Part shown: positions 46,450 to 57,240 of the stretch, piece after piece | Layout: every line of letters starts with the position of its first letter | How positions within the stretch are numbered: position 1 is the first letter of the stretch | NCBI GenBank assembly: GCA_029204225.1 | Contig: CM055096.1 | Coordinates: forward strand, 57,861,600-57,925,599 | DNA: 64,000 nt | Direction: 5' to 3' | From: Diphasiastrum complanatum | Taxonomy: Eukaryota; Streptophyta; Lycopodiopsida; Lycopodiales; Lycopodiaceae | The notes under the pieces: generated by a model | Told to the model about the DNA's origin: nothing | Databases searched by the model: none | What the model saw: only the letters and a program-made list of their open reading frames with translations | Translations under genes and position numbers: made by a program

Positions 46450-46560
46450 TCGCCATGTTGAAAGATGTGATAATGCAATAACGGCAAGTTGAAGCTTGTA
46501 AACAACTTATCAAGCACAGTGGAATGAGCCTGCTTTCCTAATGCATGACTACGCCTATCA
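46450..46560 (-). repeat. LTR end fragment, same family as 47930-48710
   Basis: It matches the start (plus-strand sense) of the LTR at 47930-48045, including GATAATGCAATAACG and TTTCCTAATGCATGACTACG, in the same orientation. It abuts the RNase H remnant to its right. Confidence 0.8.
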
Positions 46561-46562
46561 AT

Positions 46563-46840
46563 TCTACGTTTACGCTCTATCTTCCACTGAATCAGAGTAT
46601 ATCGCAGCCTCTCAGGCTACAAAGGAAGCAATATGGTTGTGAAACTTACTTTCAGATATCAGTTTAAATCAATATGCTATGACAATCTTCTTTTGTGATA
46701 ATCAAAGTGCCATTGCTTTATCAGCCAACCCAGATTTCATTCTAGGAGTAAGCACATTGAAATTAAGTATCACTATGTCAGAAGCAAAGCTCTCGAGAAA
46801 GAGCAAACCTAAGCTTGAAGGTCAAAGCATTCATTGATTC
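46563..46840 (+). pseudogene. Copia RNase H remnant (plus strand)
   Basis: Reads YALSSTESEYIAASQATKEA and, after a stop, FCDNQSAIALSANPDF with a later frameshift. These are the copia RNase H blocks. A purine tract, AAGAGGGAG, then precedes an LTR at 46855. Confidence 0.8.
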
Positions 46841-46854
46841 AGATTAAGAGGGAG

Positions 46855-47283
46855 TGTTGGATTATTCTCCTGATGATCGACTAATTGTTTTTAATCTGCA
46901 TCCACTTATTACCCAACTCTATAGTTTTATGCATGTTTCTACACAGTCTGCAAAGGTACACATTGCTCACAGGTGGATTCCACAAGTGAATTTCCAAGAA
47001 GTACTAACTGGACGGATGCCAGCTCACTACGGCCAACTGGCCAATATGATCTACGACGACCTAATCAGCTGTCCTACTGGATGCCAAATTTTGCTTAGTA
47101 TAAATAGTTGATCGTACGTCTATTATTTCATTAATTCATATAATGCATTAAAGTAGAATTTCTTTTAGAGTTTTGCTATTAGCGCTTATTGCTTAACAGC
47201 GGAAGTGCAAATCAGACAATGTTTTCATAGATAGCTTAGAGTATGCGATTTCTATCCGCAATTGTCTTGTGCTCATCATTTTG
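46855..47283 (+). repeat. Truncated 3' LTR, plus orientation
   Basis: Starts TGTTGGATTATTCTCCTGATG after the purine tract. It is homologous in inverted orientation to 48710 leftwards. Homology stops at about 47283, where minus-strand gag begins. A TATA box (TATAAATA) lies at 47099-47106. Confidence 0.8.
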
Positions 47284-47759
47284 CCCAGTTCTCATATGTA
47301 GAGGACAAGCTTGAAAGCAATGTAATAATTGTGTCTTGATTGTTTATGACTGATCCGACAGCAACCATCTATTGCAAGAGATTCTTAAACAAGTTAACAT
47401 TATTATGAATTGAATCACCATTTGACATCTTGAGAGTGAAGAATTTTCTTCGTAGATGTAACTTAGAAGTTATGCCCTTCACATCATATAGTGAGCCCAT
47501 GATGTCCCATACTTGTTTTTCGAAGTTTGAGCTTCAGATTTGTGGCCAATCTGAGTGCTATATTGAGAATAATAAGTGCAAAAGATTTACCATCCTTTGA
47601 CTTCCAATTTGAGTCGGTTGTGTTATCTTCAAGCTTCTCTTCTGTACCTGTGACAACATACCACAACTCACTGGCGATTAGCAAGGTCTTCATCTTAAAT
47701 TTCCACAAGTAGTAATTGGATCCATTCAACTTGTCTGTGATAAGACAATTGGAAGTCAA
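47284..47759 (-). pseudogene. Copia gag N-terminal fragment
   Basis: The minus strand reads KLNGSNYYLWKFKMKTLLIA then SELWYVVTG, the start of a copia gag. After frame breaks it continues with NLLQ*MVAVGSVINNQDT and LLSSLSSTYENW. A TAG stands where Gln is expected. The fragment ends at the junction with the oppositely oriented LTR at 47283. Confidence 0.8.
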
Positions 47760-47917
47760 CTATCTGATACTAAAATTTGATACCACAAATTGAAAAATAT
47801 GATATTGTGAAAAGTATCAAATGATATCGATTTGATATCTCAAAGATATCGAGTATTAGAGCCTTGATATAACAGATCGCTCTGATATCATAAAGGTAAT
47901 AGCATATTAAATAACAT

Positions 47918-47929
47918 GCTCTGATACCA
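47918..47929 (-). other. Primer binding site (minus strand)
   Basis: GCTCTGATACCA on the plus strand, immediately left of the LTR start at 47930. Confidence 0.85.
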
Positions 47930-48710
47930 TGTTGGAAGGAGCTGATAATGCAATAACGACAAATTGAAGCTTGTCAACGACTTATCGAGCGCAACAAAAT
48001 TAGCTTGCTTTCCTAATGCATGACTACGCCTATCAATTTTGAACAAAACATAATGACAAGAGTCACGTTCAATCTTTTAGCAGCTAACTTTAAGATTATC
48101 AGACCTAAAATGATTACGTAACCAAACAATGAAGATTTGAATTATCGGACAAAGCAATATAAGATCACAGAGATCCTAACATGATATTGAACGCAATAAA
48201 GAATAGATTTAATTCAACAAAATGATGAACACAAGACAATTGCGGATAGAAACCGCATACTCTAAGTTATCTCTAAAACTCTATCTGATTTGCACTTTTG
48301 TTGATAAGCAGTAAGTGCTAATAGAAAAACTCTAAAAGAACTCTAAAGAACTGAGCTAGAATGTTCAAGAGTGTTCAAGCTTGAAAGGTTAAAAGAGCTA
48401 CTAAATTCTACTTCAATGCATTGCATGAATGAATGAAATAATAGACGTATGATCAGCTATTTATACTAAGCAAAAATGGGTGTCCAGTAGGACAAGTGAT
48501 TAGGTCATAAATCATAATGACCAGTTGGTCGTAAAGAGCTGACATTCATCCAGTTAGTACTTCTTGGAAATTCACTTGTGGAATCCGCCTGTGAGCAATT
48601 TTGGTGTACTTCTGCAGACTGTGTAGAAACATGCATAAAACTATAGATCTGGGCAAGAAGTGGATGAAGATTAAAAATGATTATTTGATCATCAGGAAAA
48701 CAATTCAACA
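47930..48710 (-). repeat. 5' LTR of a minus-strand copia fragment
   Basis: 781 bp, reading on the minus strand TGTTGAATTG... to ...CTTCCAACA. It carries a TATA box (TATAAATA on the minus strand, 48465-48458). It is of one family with 46855-47283 and 46450-46560. Confidence 0.85.
48459..48465 (-). promoter_or_regulatory. LTR TATA box
   Basis: TATAAATA in the minus-strand LTR. The same element is conserved at 47099-47106 in the inverted plus-strand copy, supporting a promoter role. Confidence 0.6.
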
Positions 48711-48759
48711 CAACCCACCCTCAAAGCTTGGACACAAAAACTTTACTTTTGTTTCCAAT

Positions 48760-49789
48760 TTTTTTATAAAATAGTCTATGACCATTTCTATTTATCCAAA
48801 CTTGAAACCTATGTTCATGTTTTCTTCAAAGATACGTTTGTTAATTACTCTCTAAATATGCTCAAGCATCTCACACTTGACTTAAAGCTTCATCTTGTTC
48901 TTAAAGCCATTAACAAAGAACTCTCAGGCCTGATGGCGTCACCCCAGACTTTCTTCTTGCCCATTGAAATATAGTTCCTCCCTCCTTTAAGCTACCACTA
49001 AATCTCAATCCTCGAGGTCCTTATCTATTCTATGTCTTTTTCTCAGGGAGTTATTAAACTAGTTCCCAAGACCAAACTTCCCAAGACAATTTCTGACTAC
49101 CGCCCTCTAACTAGGCTCAACACCTCATATAAGATCGTTGCAAAAGCCATAGCAAGAAGAATTGCTTATCTCCTGCCCTCCCACGTTTTTAAAAGCCAAG
49201 CTGGTTTTGTCAAAGGTAGGTCCCTTTTTTATATCATGAATTTCTAGTTAGCCATTGATTTCTCCCTCTGGTTTAGATATCCTACTCTTCTGCTTAAGAT
49301 TGACTTCAATAAAGCCTTCAACCGCTTTAGCTGGAACTATCTTCACACTTGCTGCATTTTTTTTGGACTGTCTGAATACATTACTAATCTTATCAGTGCC
49401 CTTTTTGCTTATGCTTCCTCTTCCATCCTTTTCCAAGGTGTCCTGTCTCCCCCTTTCCCTGTCTCATGTGGCATTAGACAAGGTTTCTCTCTCTCCTTCT
49501 ATTTCTTTGTTATCGCTACGGAACCTCTTATATTCCATCTTCACAAGCTCAATTCCTCTACTTCCTTTCGCCCTTACATTTTTCGTGGCGTCCCACTTGT
49601 TGGCCCCCAACTTTTTGATGATGATCTGGCCTGTATTATTGAGCTAGACCACCTCTCTACCTCCCTTCTCCTTTTGAGCTTATTCGTTTCTGTAAATTTT
49701 TCAACTTCTTGATTGACTTTAAAAAATCTGACATCCTTGTTCTCTCGCATGATTCTCCTCCCGTCTGGTGCCAAGACTGAGGCTTTAAC
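48760..49789 (+). pseudogene. LINE reverse transcriptase fragment 3
   Basis: Plus strand, several frames. It reads GVIKLVPKTKLPKTISDYRP and AIARRIAYLLPSHVFKSQAG then FVKGRS (49032-49247), followed by LKIDFNKAFNRFSWNYLH, CGIRQGFSLS and a worn FDDDLACI catalytic box near 49615-49640. Order and spacing match plant LINE RT. Frameshifts and a stop after NF break it. It is cut at 49789 by the start of a copia LTR. Confidence 0.85.
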
Positions 49790-50468
49790 TGTTGGAATTC
49801 GATGCTCAACCTCAAATCCATTTATTAATGAGCATCCTGAAAACTTTACAAAACTCAGAAAACAAAAGGCTCAAGTTCTTCTAGAAGATCGAAAAATATT
49901 ATTCGGGCGTCTTCGACCCTGGATCGAATTGAATCGGGTCTGATTTATCCGACCTTGGAAAATCCGACCCTTTACATATTTTTTGACCCAGTGTACATTT
50001 TTTGATACTTTGTATAAATTCGATACACTGTAAAATTTTGATATTGTCGGTCGGGAATCCGACCCAACGACTTTGCGTTGGGAGTCCGCCTACTTTGTAC
50101 ATGTATTAACAATTACAAGGCAGTTGTAATTAATATAGAAGATAGCATTCAATGCGAGTCAATTGTAGATATTTTCAGTATATCTAATCCTAGAATCTTC
50201 ATCAGAAAACTTCTTCTGATATTCTGAGTCTGACAATTCATTTACTCTGTATCAACGTTATCACGCTCAACAAGCTGAAGTTATAACTTCATGCAATTGT
50301 ACTCATTGTTGATAATAATCAGAGTGCGATTTTTCCTACTGATGTTATTGGTCATTGTGCATTTGTTTGAATCCATCATTTGAATTATTTTGCTGCTAAC
50401 TGTGGTGTTTCCAATTCACGCATCTAGCTTGCTCCTAGCTTCCGCACAAACCCAATTGATTTCTGACA
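49790..50468 (+). repeat. 5' LTR of the outer copia element
   Basis: 679 bp from TGTTGGAATTCG to the CA before TGGTATCAGAATGGG, a primer site variant. It contains repeated CCGACC words around 49950-50085. Confidence 0.8.
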
Positions 50469-50606
50469 TGGTATCAGAATGGGCATCCAAGTAATCTGCA
50501 TCTCATTGTGGATTATTAGTCTTTTTTCTATCAAGACAAACTAGAAAGCGCGCTACCAACAGTATTCTGAAATCGTTGTTACTACCAAAGATCTCATTCA
50601 GTTAGA

Positions 50607-50735
50607 ATGGATCTGTCTTCTCTAATTGGAAGGCTCGATGGAGGGAACTATCATCTCTAGAAGTTCAAAATGAAGGTCATGCTATTAGTCAAAGAACTGT
50701 GGGACGTTGTTGACGGCATAGAATGATGCGAAGAA
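50607..50735 (+). pseudogene. Copia gag start, interrupted
   Basis: Begins MDLSSLIGRLDGGNYHL, then a TAG where Trp is expected (HLWKF), then KFKMKVMLLVKELWDVVDGI. The frame is lost at the insertion of the nested composite soon after. Confidence 0.75.
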
Positions 50736-50841
50736 TGTGGAACGCAAATTGCAAATATCAATAAGGCTCTCTAACGAAATGAAACGAAACTGGACGAAAC
50801 AAAGCAAAGCGAGATGAAACTGAAACGAGCTCTGATATTGA

Positions 50842-51410
50842 CATTCCTAAAGCGAAATCAAATCAATTGCGAACGAAATGAATTCAGATGGACTTTAGAT
50901 ATGATTGCTGGTCACTGCTTGCTATATCATTCCTACAATCCTCCAGAAAGTAGATAGACACTATTGATCTACATTTTAGATTAATAGAGCATTCAACAAA
51001 AACTGAACCAGTGTGCGAAATTGATAAAACATGAGATATGCAAGCGATAGCAGACAACAATTCATTCAAGATCGGACAAAGATAAGAGTGATTTGTGCGT
51101 AATAGCTACAATATCATCTATTGATCTCTTGATTTCGAGCATCGTATGACAGATCCACACAGCGCATTGGTGTGAGAGAAGCGGTGTTCTCCCATGAGTA
51201 ACGTCTCGCTTACTAGAGGACTTCTTGGATCTCTATGGTCCTGCTTGCAAATCTTGTCTCGCTCGCAGGCAAACTTCTATTCTATAGTCTGTATTTCTAT
51301 CTGCTACTGTATGTATCTTATACATTCAGAGTAGCACACCAGATTAGATAGACTAAACAATCTATAACTAATCATGGATTACAAGAAAGGTAGATTAGGC
51401 ACGTCCTAAC
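50842..51410 (-). repeat. LTR of the nested minus-strand copy
   Basis: Aligned in inverted orientation to 52712-53213 over most of its length (shared blocks around AGTAAGC.AGAC, ATAGATGAT.TTGTAGC and GTAGATCA.AGTG). The minus-strand start TTAGGACG follows a GGAAGAGCG purine tract. Confidence 0.75.
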
Positions 51411-51438
51411 GCTCTTCCGCTAATGTCATCATATCATA

Positions 51439-52172
51439 TCAGGGGTTTGTGTACTGCATGGTGCTTGTATGATCTTCCTGATCCTTTGGAGCATGAAGGT
51501 CAAAAAGGTGTCGCAAAGATTTTCGTGTCGTTCGAGCTGTTTGACTTTTGTGTCGTCTGACTTTACCCTGTTGTATCACGAAAAATTTTCTTTTGCAAAT
51601 TTTTCGTGTTCGTGTCTTTTCGTCAGGGTGTTTGCGAACATTTTTGCTTCGTGTCTTTTCGTCAGATTGAGGGCTGAAAGCTAGCAAAGCTTTGGTAATA
51701 GAAACGTTTTGTTTCTTCAGCTCTCTCTCAAAGCATGGTAGCTTAATGACTCCAAGACTGCTCCTCTGTTTCTCAAACAGAACTTTGTCTAAGGCCTTTG
51801 TGAAAATGTCAGCCACCATCTCCTTTGTTCTAATGAAGATAGTCTGCAACATCTTCTTCCCGATCAGATCTCTTATCAAGTGATACTTGATTGCAATGTG
51901 TTTCATCCTTGAACATGATCCTTTGTCAGATGTATTGCAGATGTATTGTCCATCTGCAAAATCAGAGGCTCACTCCTTGTTTCGCCCAGTTCGTCAAGGA
52001 ATTGTTTGAGCCAAATGATTTCATTAGCCATCTTTGCGGCTGCAACGTACTCTGCTTCATAGGATGACTGAGCCTCCTGAGACACTTTTACAGTCGTCCT
52101 TGAGGGATGCCTAGCTAGCATCACTGTAGGAAAGCATCTGGAACCCTGCATCACAAGAATAACACAAGCCAA
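51439..52172 (-). pseudogene. Copia RNase H of the nested minus-strand copy
   Basis: Reads SSYEAEYVAAAKMANEIIWL, LDELGETRSEPLILQMDNTS and, after a shift near 51905, KHIAIKYHLIRDLI and KEMVADIFTKAL, then a basic tail. The frameshift and the linking stop make it non-functional. It is very similar to the RNase H scrap at 57096-57240. Confidence 0.85.
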
Positions 52173-52711
52173 AATCCTTCGTTAATTGGAGGTATTGCAA
52201 AATTCGTTTTGCAATCTTCCAATGAGTTGAGCTTGGATTTGTACAGAATTGGCTCATCATGAACACGACATAAACGATGTCAAGACGTGTGTTATCTGCA
52301 AGGTACATCAACGATCCAATCAGCTTCCTGTATGGTGTAAGCTGCATCAACTCTCTTTTTTCTTCAGTCTTCGAACAGTCTTCATTTGTCAGGACTGTTT
52401 TTGCAAGCATGGGAGTATTTGCTCCTTTGCAATTCAGCATCCCAACACGCATCCCTACATCAGCTATTCTTGCCACTAATAGCAAGTCTTCCTGCACTTG
52501 ATGCTTTGATCCATCTCCAAGAACGGAAATCAAACATGAAATGTCTTGATGTAATGAAGTGTGATGTAGCTCCTGAATCAAGGATTACCTCCTGTGTGTC
52601 AGGTGTTGACATTGCACACATGTCTTCACAGATGTAGGCGGTCGAATTCTCGTGATTCGATCTTTCTTCGCCCATCTTTGAGCTCTCTGGCTCCTCAACA
52701 TAGGATGATAT
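52172..52711 (-). pseudogene. Protease fused to RT C-terminus by deletion
   Basis: The minus strand reads EEPESSKMGEERSNHENSTA, the protease motif VILDSGATSHFI, VLGDGSKHQV, LLVARIADVGMRV and then at once GMLNCKGANTPMLAKTVLTN, a block from the RT C-terminus, through YRKLIGSLMYLADNTRLD to LCYSCDAGFQ. In the plus-strand copy these two blocks are 2.1 kb apart. The deletion junction lies near 52435, where GGGATGC words flank both sides. A frame change lies within the protease part. Confidence 0.85.
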
Positions 52712-53213
52712 CCAGTAAGTATATAGTCACCTACGAAATATAGACAAGGAGTCCGCCTACATGCGAGACAAGCTCTTTGAGCAGGATCCATAGTGATCCA
52801 CAGGTCCGCTAGTAAGCAAGACATCTACTCATGAGAGAACTGTATTTCTCTCATGCCAACGCACTACGTGGATCTGCATGCAGTGCCTAAACAATCAGAG
52901 AAAATTAATAGATGATCTTGTAGCCATTGTGCACATGTCAATTTATGATGTATGATCTTGAATGCAAATGTGTCTGCTGTTATTCGTGTGTCTGATTCCC
53001 CATTCATTTAATTCCGCACATTGGTTGAATTTGTTGAGTGCTGTATTGATTTATAAACGTAGATCAGCAGTGCCTGGCTACATTCTAGAGGACTGTAGGA
53101 GTGATTCAGTTGGCAGTGTCCAGCGACCACATCTGAACTCCATCCGAATCGTAGAGGAATCATGGTTGCTTCGGTTTCGCGACTATTTTGCGATCACAAG
53201 TTTTTTCCATCAG
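52712..53213 (+). repeat. 5' LTR of the nested plus-strand copy (left-truncated)
   Basis: Related to 51410-50842 on the minus strand. It runs into the primer site at 53214. Its left end joins the protease remnant of the oppositely oriented copy. Confidence 0.75.
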
Positions 53214-53329
53214 TGGTATCAGAGCCTACCTATCTTGTCATAATCTGACATAGCCAAGAAGTTATCAAATCCAGGAGGGCAAGCATTCAGACGAACAACC
53301 ATCAACAAAAGAACAGACTCCAAGAAGCA

Positions 53330-54088
53330 ATGGCTTCAATTAGCAGCATGCAGAGCAAGATCTGTATAATTCTTGATTCTTTAGGATCTAACTTGCTAGC
53401 TTGGAAAGTTAAGACATCACTCATGCTCAAGGGCAAAGGACTCTTACCCTGGGTGGATGGCACAAAAGAGATGCCTACGACATCAGGCAAGGAGCTACAT
53501 GAGTGGAGGGAGAAAAACAACAAGGCAATAGCCTTGCTATCATCTTCCATCAAAGATAGTCTCACACTTGACCTGGATACACTCTCCAAAGCTAAGGAGA
53601 TGTGGGATGCATTGCTCACCAAATTTTAGACGAAATCAAGAAGTCAAATCATGGTGCTAGAAGATCAACCGACGAAACTACAGTGGGATGGAAAAGACCT
53701 TACTTCTTTTGTAAGAAAGATGAAGGATCTGTTTTTATCACTACATAACTCTGGAGTAGAGAATGCAGTGTCAGCTGATAAGCAGCTCATGTACCTGTTG
53801 AGAGCCTTACCCAGATCATTCTAGACAACAAGAAACTTGCTCGCGAAAGATCCTACCATGAACCTCGAAAAGGCGATTGTCGAGATTCGAGAGGAAGTTG
53901 AGGCTAGAGAACATCTTGATCACAAGGATGATTTTGACCAGGCCCTCTACGACAACCAAAAAAAATCCCAAGAAACAAATTTGAGCCTAAGAGGGAGTCA
54001 AATCAGAGGCAGGATCGTGATCAGCAAGCAGAGAGGACCAGCAAAGGCAACTAGAAGAGCAAAGGGAGGTCGAAGCAGCAAGGTGTAG
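53330..54088 (+). pseudogene. Copia gag
   Basis: Opens at the ATG at 53330 with a gag domain (LAWKVKTSLMLKGKGLLPWV, SLTLDLDTLSKAKEMWDALL). Premature stops fall at about 53627 and near 53820. A second piece (53837-54088) is rich in Glu, Arg and Lys and leads to the zinc-knuckle region. Confidence 0.8.
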
Positions 54089-54102
54089 ACAAGAAGACTT
54101 GC

Positions 54103-54666
54103 ATGAGATGTAGAAGAGACGGGCATACAGTTGATACATGTTGGCTCAATCCAAAGATTGAGTGTATCCACTCCCACGAGAAGGGTCACGCAGTCGTGGA
54201 TTGCCAACAGAACCCAAGAAACAAATCAAAACAGAATAGACAGGAGAACAGCAACAATTCATCCTATGTCAAGGAGCCTGAGAGCTCGAAGATGGGCGAA
54301 GAAAGAACAAACAGAAACTGTTCGATTGCTTACATCTGTGAAGACGTGTGTGCAGCATCAACATCTGACACACATGAGGTGATTCTAGATTCAGGAGCCA
54401 CCTCACACTTTGTGATATCAAGACGAATTATGTCTGATTTCAGAAGTGTGGATCCTTCAAGATTCATAGTTCTTGGAGATGGATCTAAGTATCAAGTGAA
54501 CAGTATAGGTTCACTGTGGCTCAACACCAATGGTAGAGACAGACGGCTCAAAGACGTTCTGTCCGTGCCTACACTACAGCAAGACTTGCTTTCTGTAGCA
54601 AGAATAGTAGATGTAGGGATGCGTGTGACGTTTTTGAACGAAGCATGCAATGTGGTTTCGTTTTGA
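54103..54666 (+). pseudogene. Copia zinc knuckle and protease
   Basis: Contains CMRCRRDGHTVDTC (CX2CX4HX4C), a second knuckle with one Cys changed to Ser (CIHSHEKGHAVVDC), and the protease motif VILDSGATSHFV. VLSVPTLQQDLLSVARIVDV is the usual pre-integrase lead-in. The frame stops at 54666. Confidence 0.85.
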
Positions 54667-54928
54667 GATCTTTTTGAGTGGTTCCGAAATTTTTCAAGAC
54701 TATTTGAGATTTTTTCAAGGCGAGAATTTCTGAGAGTACCAGTACTTTGATCGCTCAAGGTAGAAGGAAAGGTGACCTATATCATTTGAAGGTATGCCTA
54801 CCTACAGATCAGGAGCATTAGACTCGTGATGACTAGCCAGACACTCTGTAGCACAGGAGACTCTGCCACATGAACTCAATGGCACTCTACCAAGCAAGCC
54901 ACATGGAGCAATAGCAGGGGTTAGCATC

Positions 54929-55810
54929 TTGAATGCAACCAGTTCGACCACCTATGATTCATGTTTGAAGGGTAAGATGTCAAACACTCCATTCATCAAA
55001 GACTCCTACAGAACGACTAAGATTATGGATTTAGTGCATTCTGACATCTGCGGACCATTCAATGTGATCTCAGTAGGAGGTTCCAAATATCATATAACCT
55101 TCATTGATGATTATAGCAAATTTGCCAGAGTGTACTTTATTCAGAATAAATCTGATGCACTTGATAAATTCACAAAATATGTGAATTGGGCTGAAAGATG
55201 TACAGGCAGCAAAGTGAAATAGATCAGGACAGATCGAGGTGGCGAATACATCTCGAATTGCTTCACTAACTTCTGCAATGATCGTGATATCATTCATAGA
55301 AGGACTGCAGCCTACACGCCGTAGCACAATGGTGTTGTAGAAAGAAAGAACATGACCCTGATAGAAGCAACCAGATGCATGATGGCCTACTCAAAGGCTC
55401 CAAAGGTACTGTGGGCTGAAGCAGTAGTACAGCCGCAAAAAAAGACAGGTAAGTCTAGTGTCCCTCACATGACACCACACGAGTTATGGTGGGGTAGAAA
55501 GCCCAACCTGTCTCACGTCAGAATCTTTGGCTGTGTAGCTTATGCACATATTCCTGACAAGCTTCAAAAGAAGCTTGATTAGAAAGCCGAACAGGGATTT
55601 CTGGTAGGTTATGACAACAATTCGTCATACTACAAAGTCTACATGCCAGACACAAACATTGCGAAAATATTGAGGGATGTCAAATTTGATGAGAGCAGGA
55701 CAATGACCAATGACGATCCTGTCAGCTATGAAGTTCTGGAGAGACAGTACTATGACCTGTCGCAAGTGACAGAGAGAGCAGAGGACGAACACAAAAACGA
55801 AGATTTTTGA
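54929..55810 (+). pseudogene. Copia integrase
   Basis: Reads MDLVHSDICGPF, HITFIDDYSKFARVYF, then after a TAG IRTDRGGEYISN, a second TAG inside TP*HNGVVERKNMTL, then HVRIFGCVAYAHIPDKLQKK, a third TAG, and GFLVGYDNNSSYYKVYM. The DDE residues are visible, but at least three TAG and one TGA stop break it. Confidence 0.88.
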
Positions 55811-56147
55811 GTCGTTTCTCATTCGAGTGATGAATCTGAAGAAGAAAGATTCGAGAGGCAGCCTGTTGCCGCAGTTCCTGTAAACCAAGATGGTTCCGGA
55901 CCGAGCAGACCAGACAAAGGCAAAGGCATTGTTGTCCCAGGAGGATCTCCTAGAAGATTGACAAGACGACGAAGAGCGCCATCAAGATATGTGCCAGACA
56001 GCTCAGCTTCCACATCAAAAGAGTTTTGCGGATTCAGTGGCAAACCACAGATTTTTGAGAAAGCGATTGAATGTCCAGAGAAGGACATATGGATTCAAGC
56101 CATGAATGAAGAGATGGAGTCCATGAGAAAAAAACCAGGTATGGACG

Positions 56148-57095
56148 TTGCAGCCATTACCACATAAGTGCAAGACTGTCAAATACAAATGGGTTTTCAA
56201 GCTCAAGTATGGATCGAATGGAAATGTCTCGAATTACAAGGCAAGACTGGTAGCGAAGGGATTCTCTCAGAGATACAGTATTGGCGACTCTAAAATCTTC
56301 TCTTCTGTCATCAAACATTCATCCCTACGATTGTTATTTGCATACGAAGAGGCCTATATGGATCACCCTCCAGGATATGTCTCAAATTCACTTCCTGACT
56401 ATGCATGCAGAATGCATAGAAGCATCTACGGTCTGAAACAATCAGCCCAACGATGGTACAAGAAGAAAGATCAAGCCCTGAAATCATTAGGATTCAAGCC
56501 TCTGTTGGCTGATTTCAATGTATATGTCAGAGTTACAGATGGGCAGATCATCATTGTGGTTGTGTACGTGGACGACACTCTGATACTTTGCAAGAGTGAG
56601 CAGCTAATTGCTGAAGTGAAGACAGACATCTCGAAATATTTCGAGATCGTGGATCTGGGAGAAGCCAGGTATTATCTGGGCTTGCAAATTGAAAGGGACT
56701 ATGAGGGAGGTAAGCTATACCTTCACCAGTCCAGATACACCCAGAAGATCCTAGAGGACTTTGGGATGCTGAACTACAAAGGAGCAAATACTCCAATGCT
56801 CGCAGGGACAGTACTGACAAATGATGATTGTTCGAAGATTGAGGAAGAGAGAGAACATATGCAGCTCATACCTTACAAGAAGCTGATAGGATCACTGACG
56901 TACCTTGTTAACAACACACACCCTGATATTTCTTATGAAATATTCAGCATGAGCCAATTCTGCACGAATCCAGGCTCGACACATTGGAAGATTGCAAAAC
57001 AAGTTTTGCAATATCTTCAATTAACGAGGGATTATGGCTTGTGTTATTGTCGCAATGCAAGTTTTAGGATACTTTTCTACAGCGATGCTAGCTAA
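56148..57095 (+). pseudogene. Copia reverse transcriptase with a small internal deletion
   Basis: A long open frame holds YKWVFKLKYGSNGNVSNYKA, then SLRLLFAYEEAYMDHPPGYV, where the usual H-x-MDVKTAFLNG block of about 25 residues is missing. The catalytic VVVYVDDTLIL box and ARYYLGLQIERD follow, then NYKGANTPMLAGTVLTN and IGSLTYLVNNTHPDISYE. Loss of the MDV Asp, one of the RT metal ligands, would abolish activity although YVDD is intact. Confidence 0.88.
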
Positions 57096-57240
57096 GGCAG
57101 TTCCTGGATGAATTGGGCGAAACAAGGAATGAGCCTTTGGTCTTGCAAATGGATAACACCTCTTCAATACACCTGACAAAAGATCTTGTGTTCCATTCCA
57201 AAACAAAGCACATTGTGATCAAGTATCACTTGATCGGGGA
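57096..57240 (+). pseudogene. Copia RNase H scrap
   Basis: Frames read FLDELGETRNEPLVLQMDNT and HSKTKHIVIKYHLIG, part of RNase H. The first half is deleted after YSDAS, and the piece ends at the junction with outer-element RT. Confidence 0.8.

Larger units (their letters stand above)
50745..52711 (-). mobile_element. Nested minus-strand copia deletion derivative
   Basis: Right to left: protease, RT C-terminus, RNase H, purine tract complement (about 51411-51420), LTR (about 51410-50842), then a primer-site-like TCAATATCAGAGCTC and a leader of repeated CGAAAC-type words. It is of one family with the plus-strand copy 52712-57240, which it faces in inverted orientation. Integrase and most of RT are deleted. 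Confidence 0.75.
52712..57240 (+). mobile_element. Nested plus-strand copia copy, truncated at the 3' end
   Basis: A 5' LTR (about 52712-53213), primer site TGGTATCAGAGCC (53214-53226), gag, zinc knuckles, protease, integrase, RT and part of RNase H are in order. The element is cut at about 57240, where outer-element RT begins. No 3' LTR is present. Many premature stops occur, mostly TAG at positions where related elements have Gln. Confidence 0.82.
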
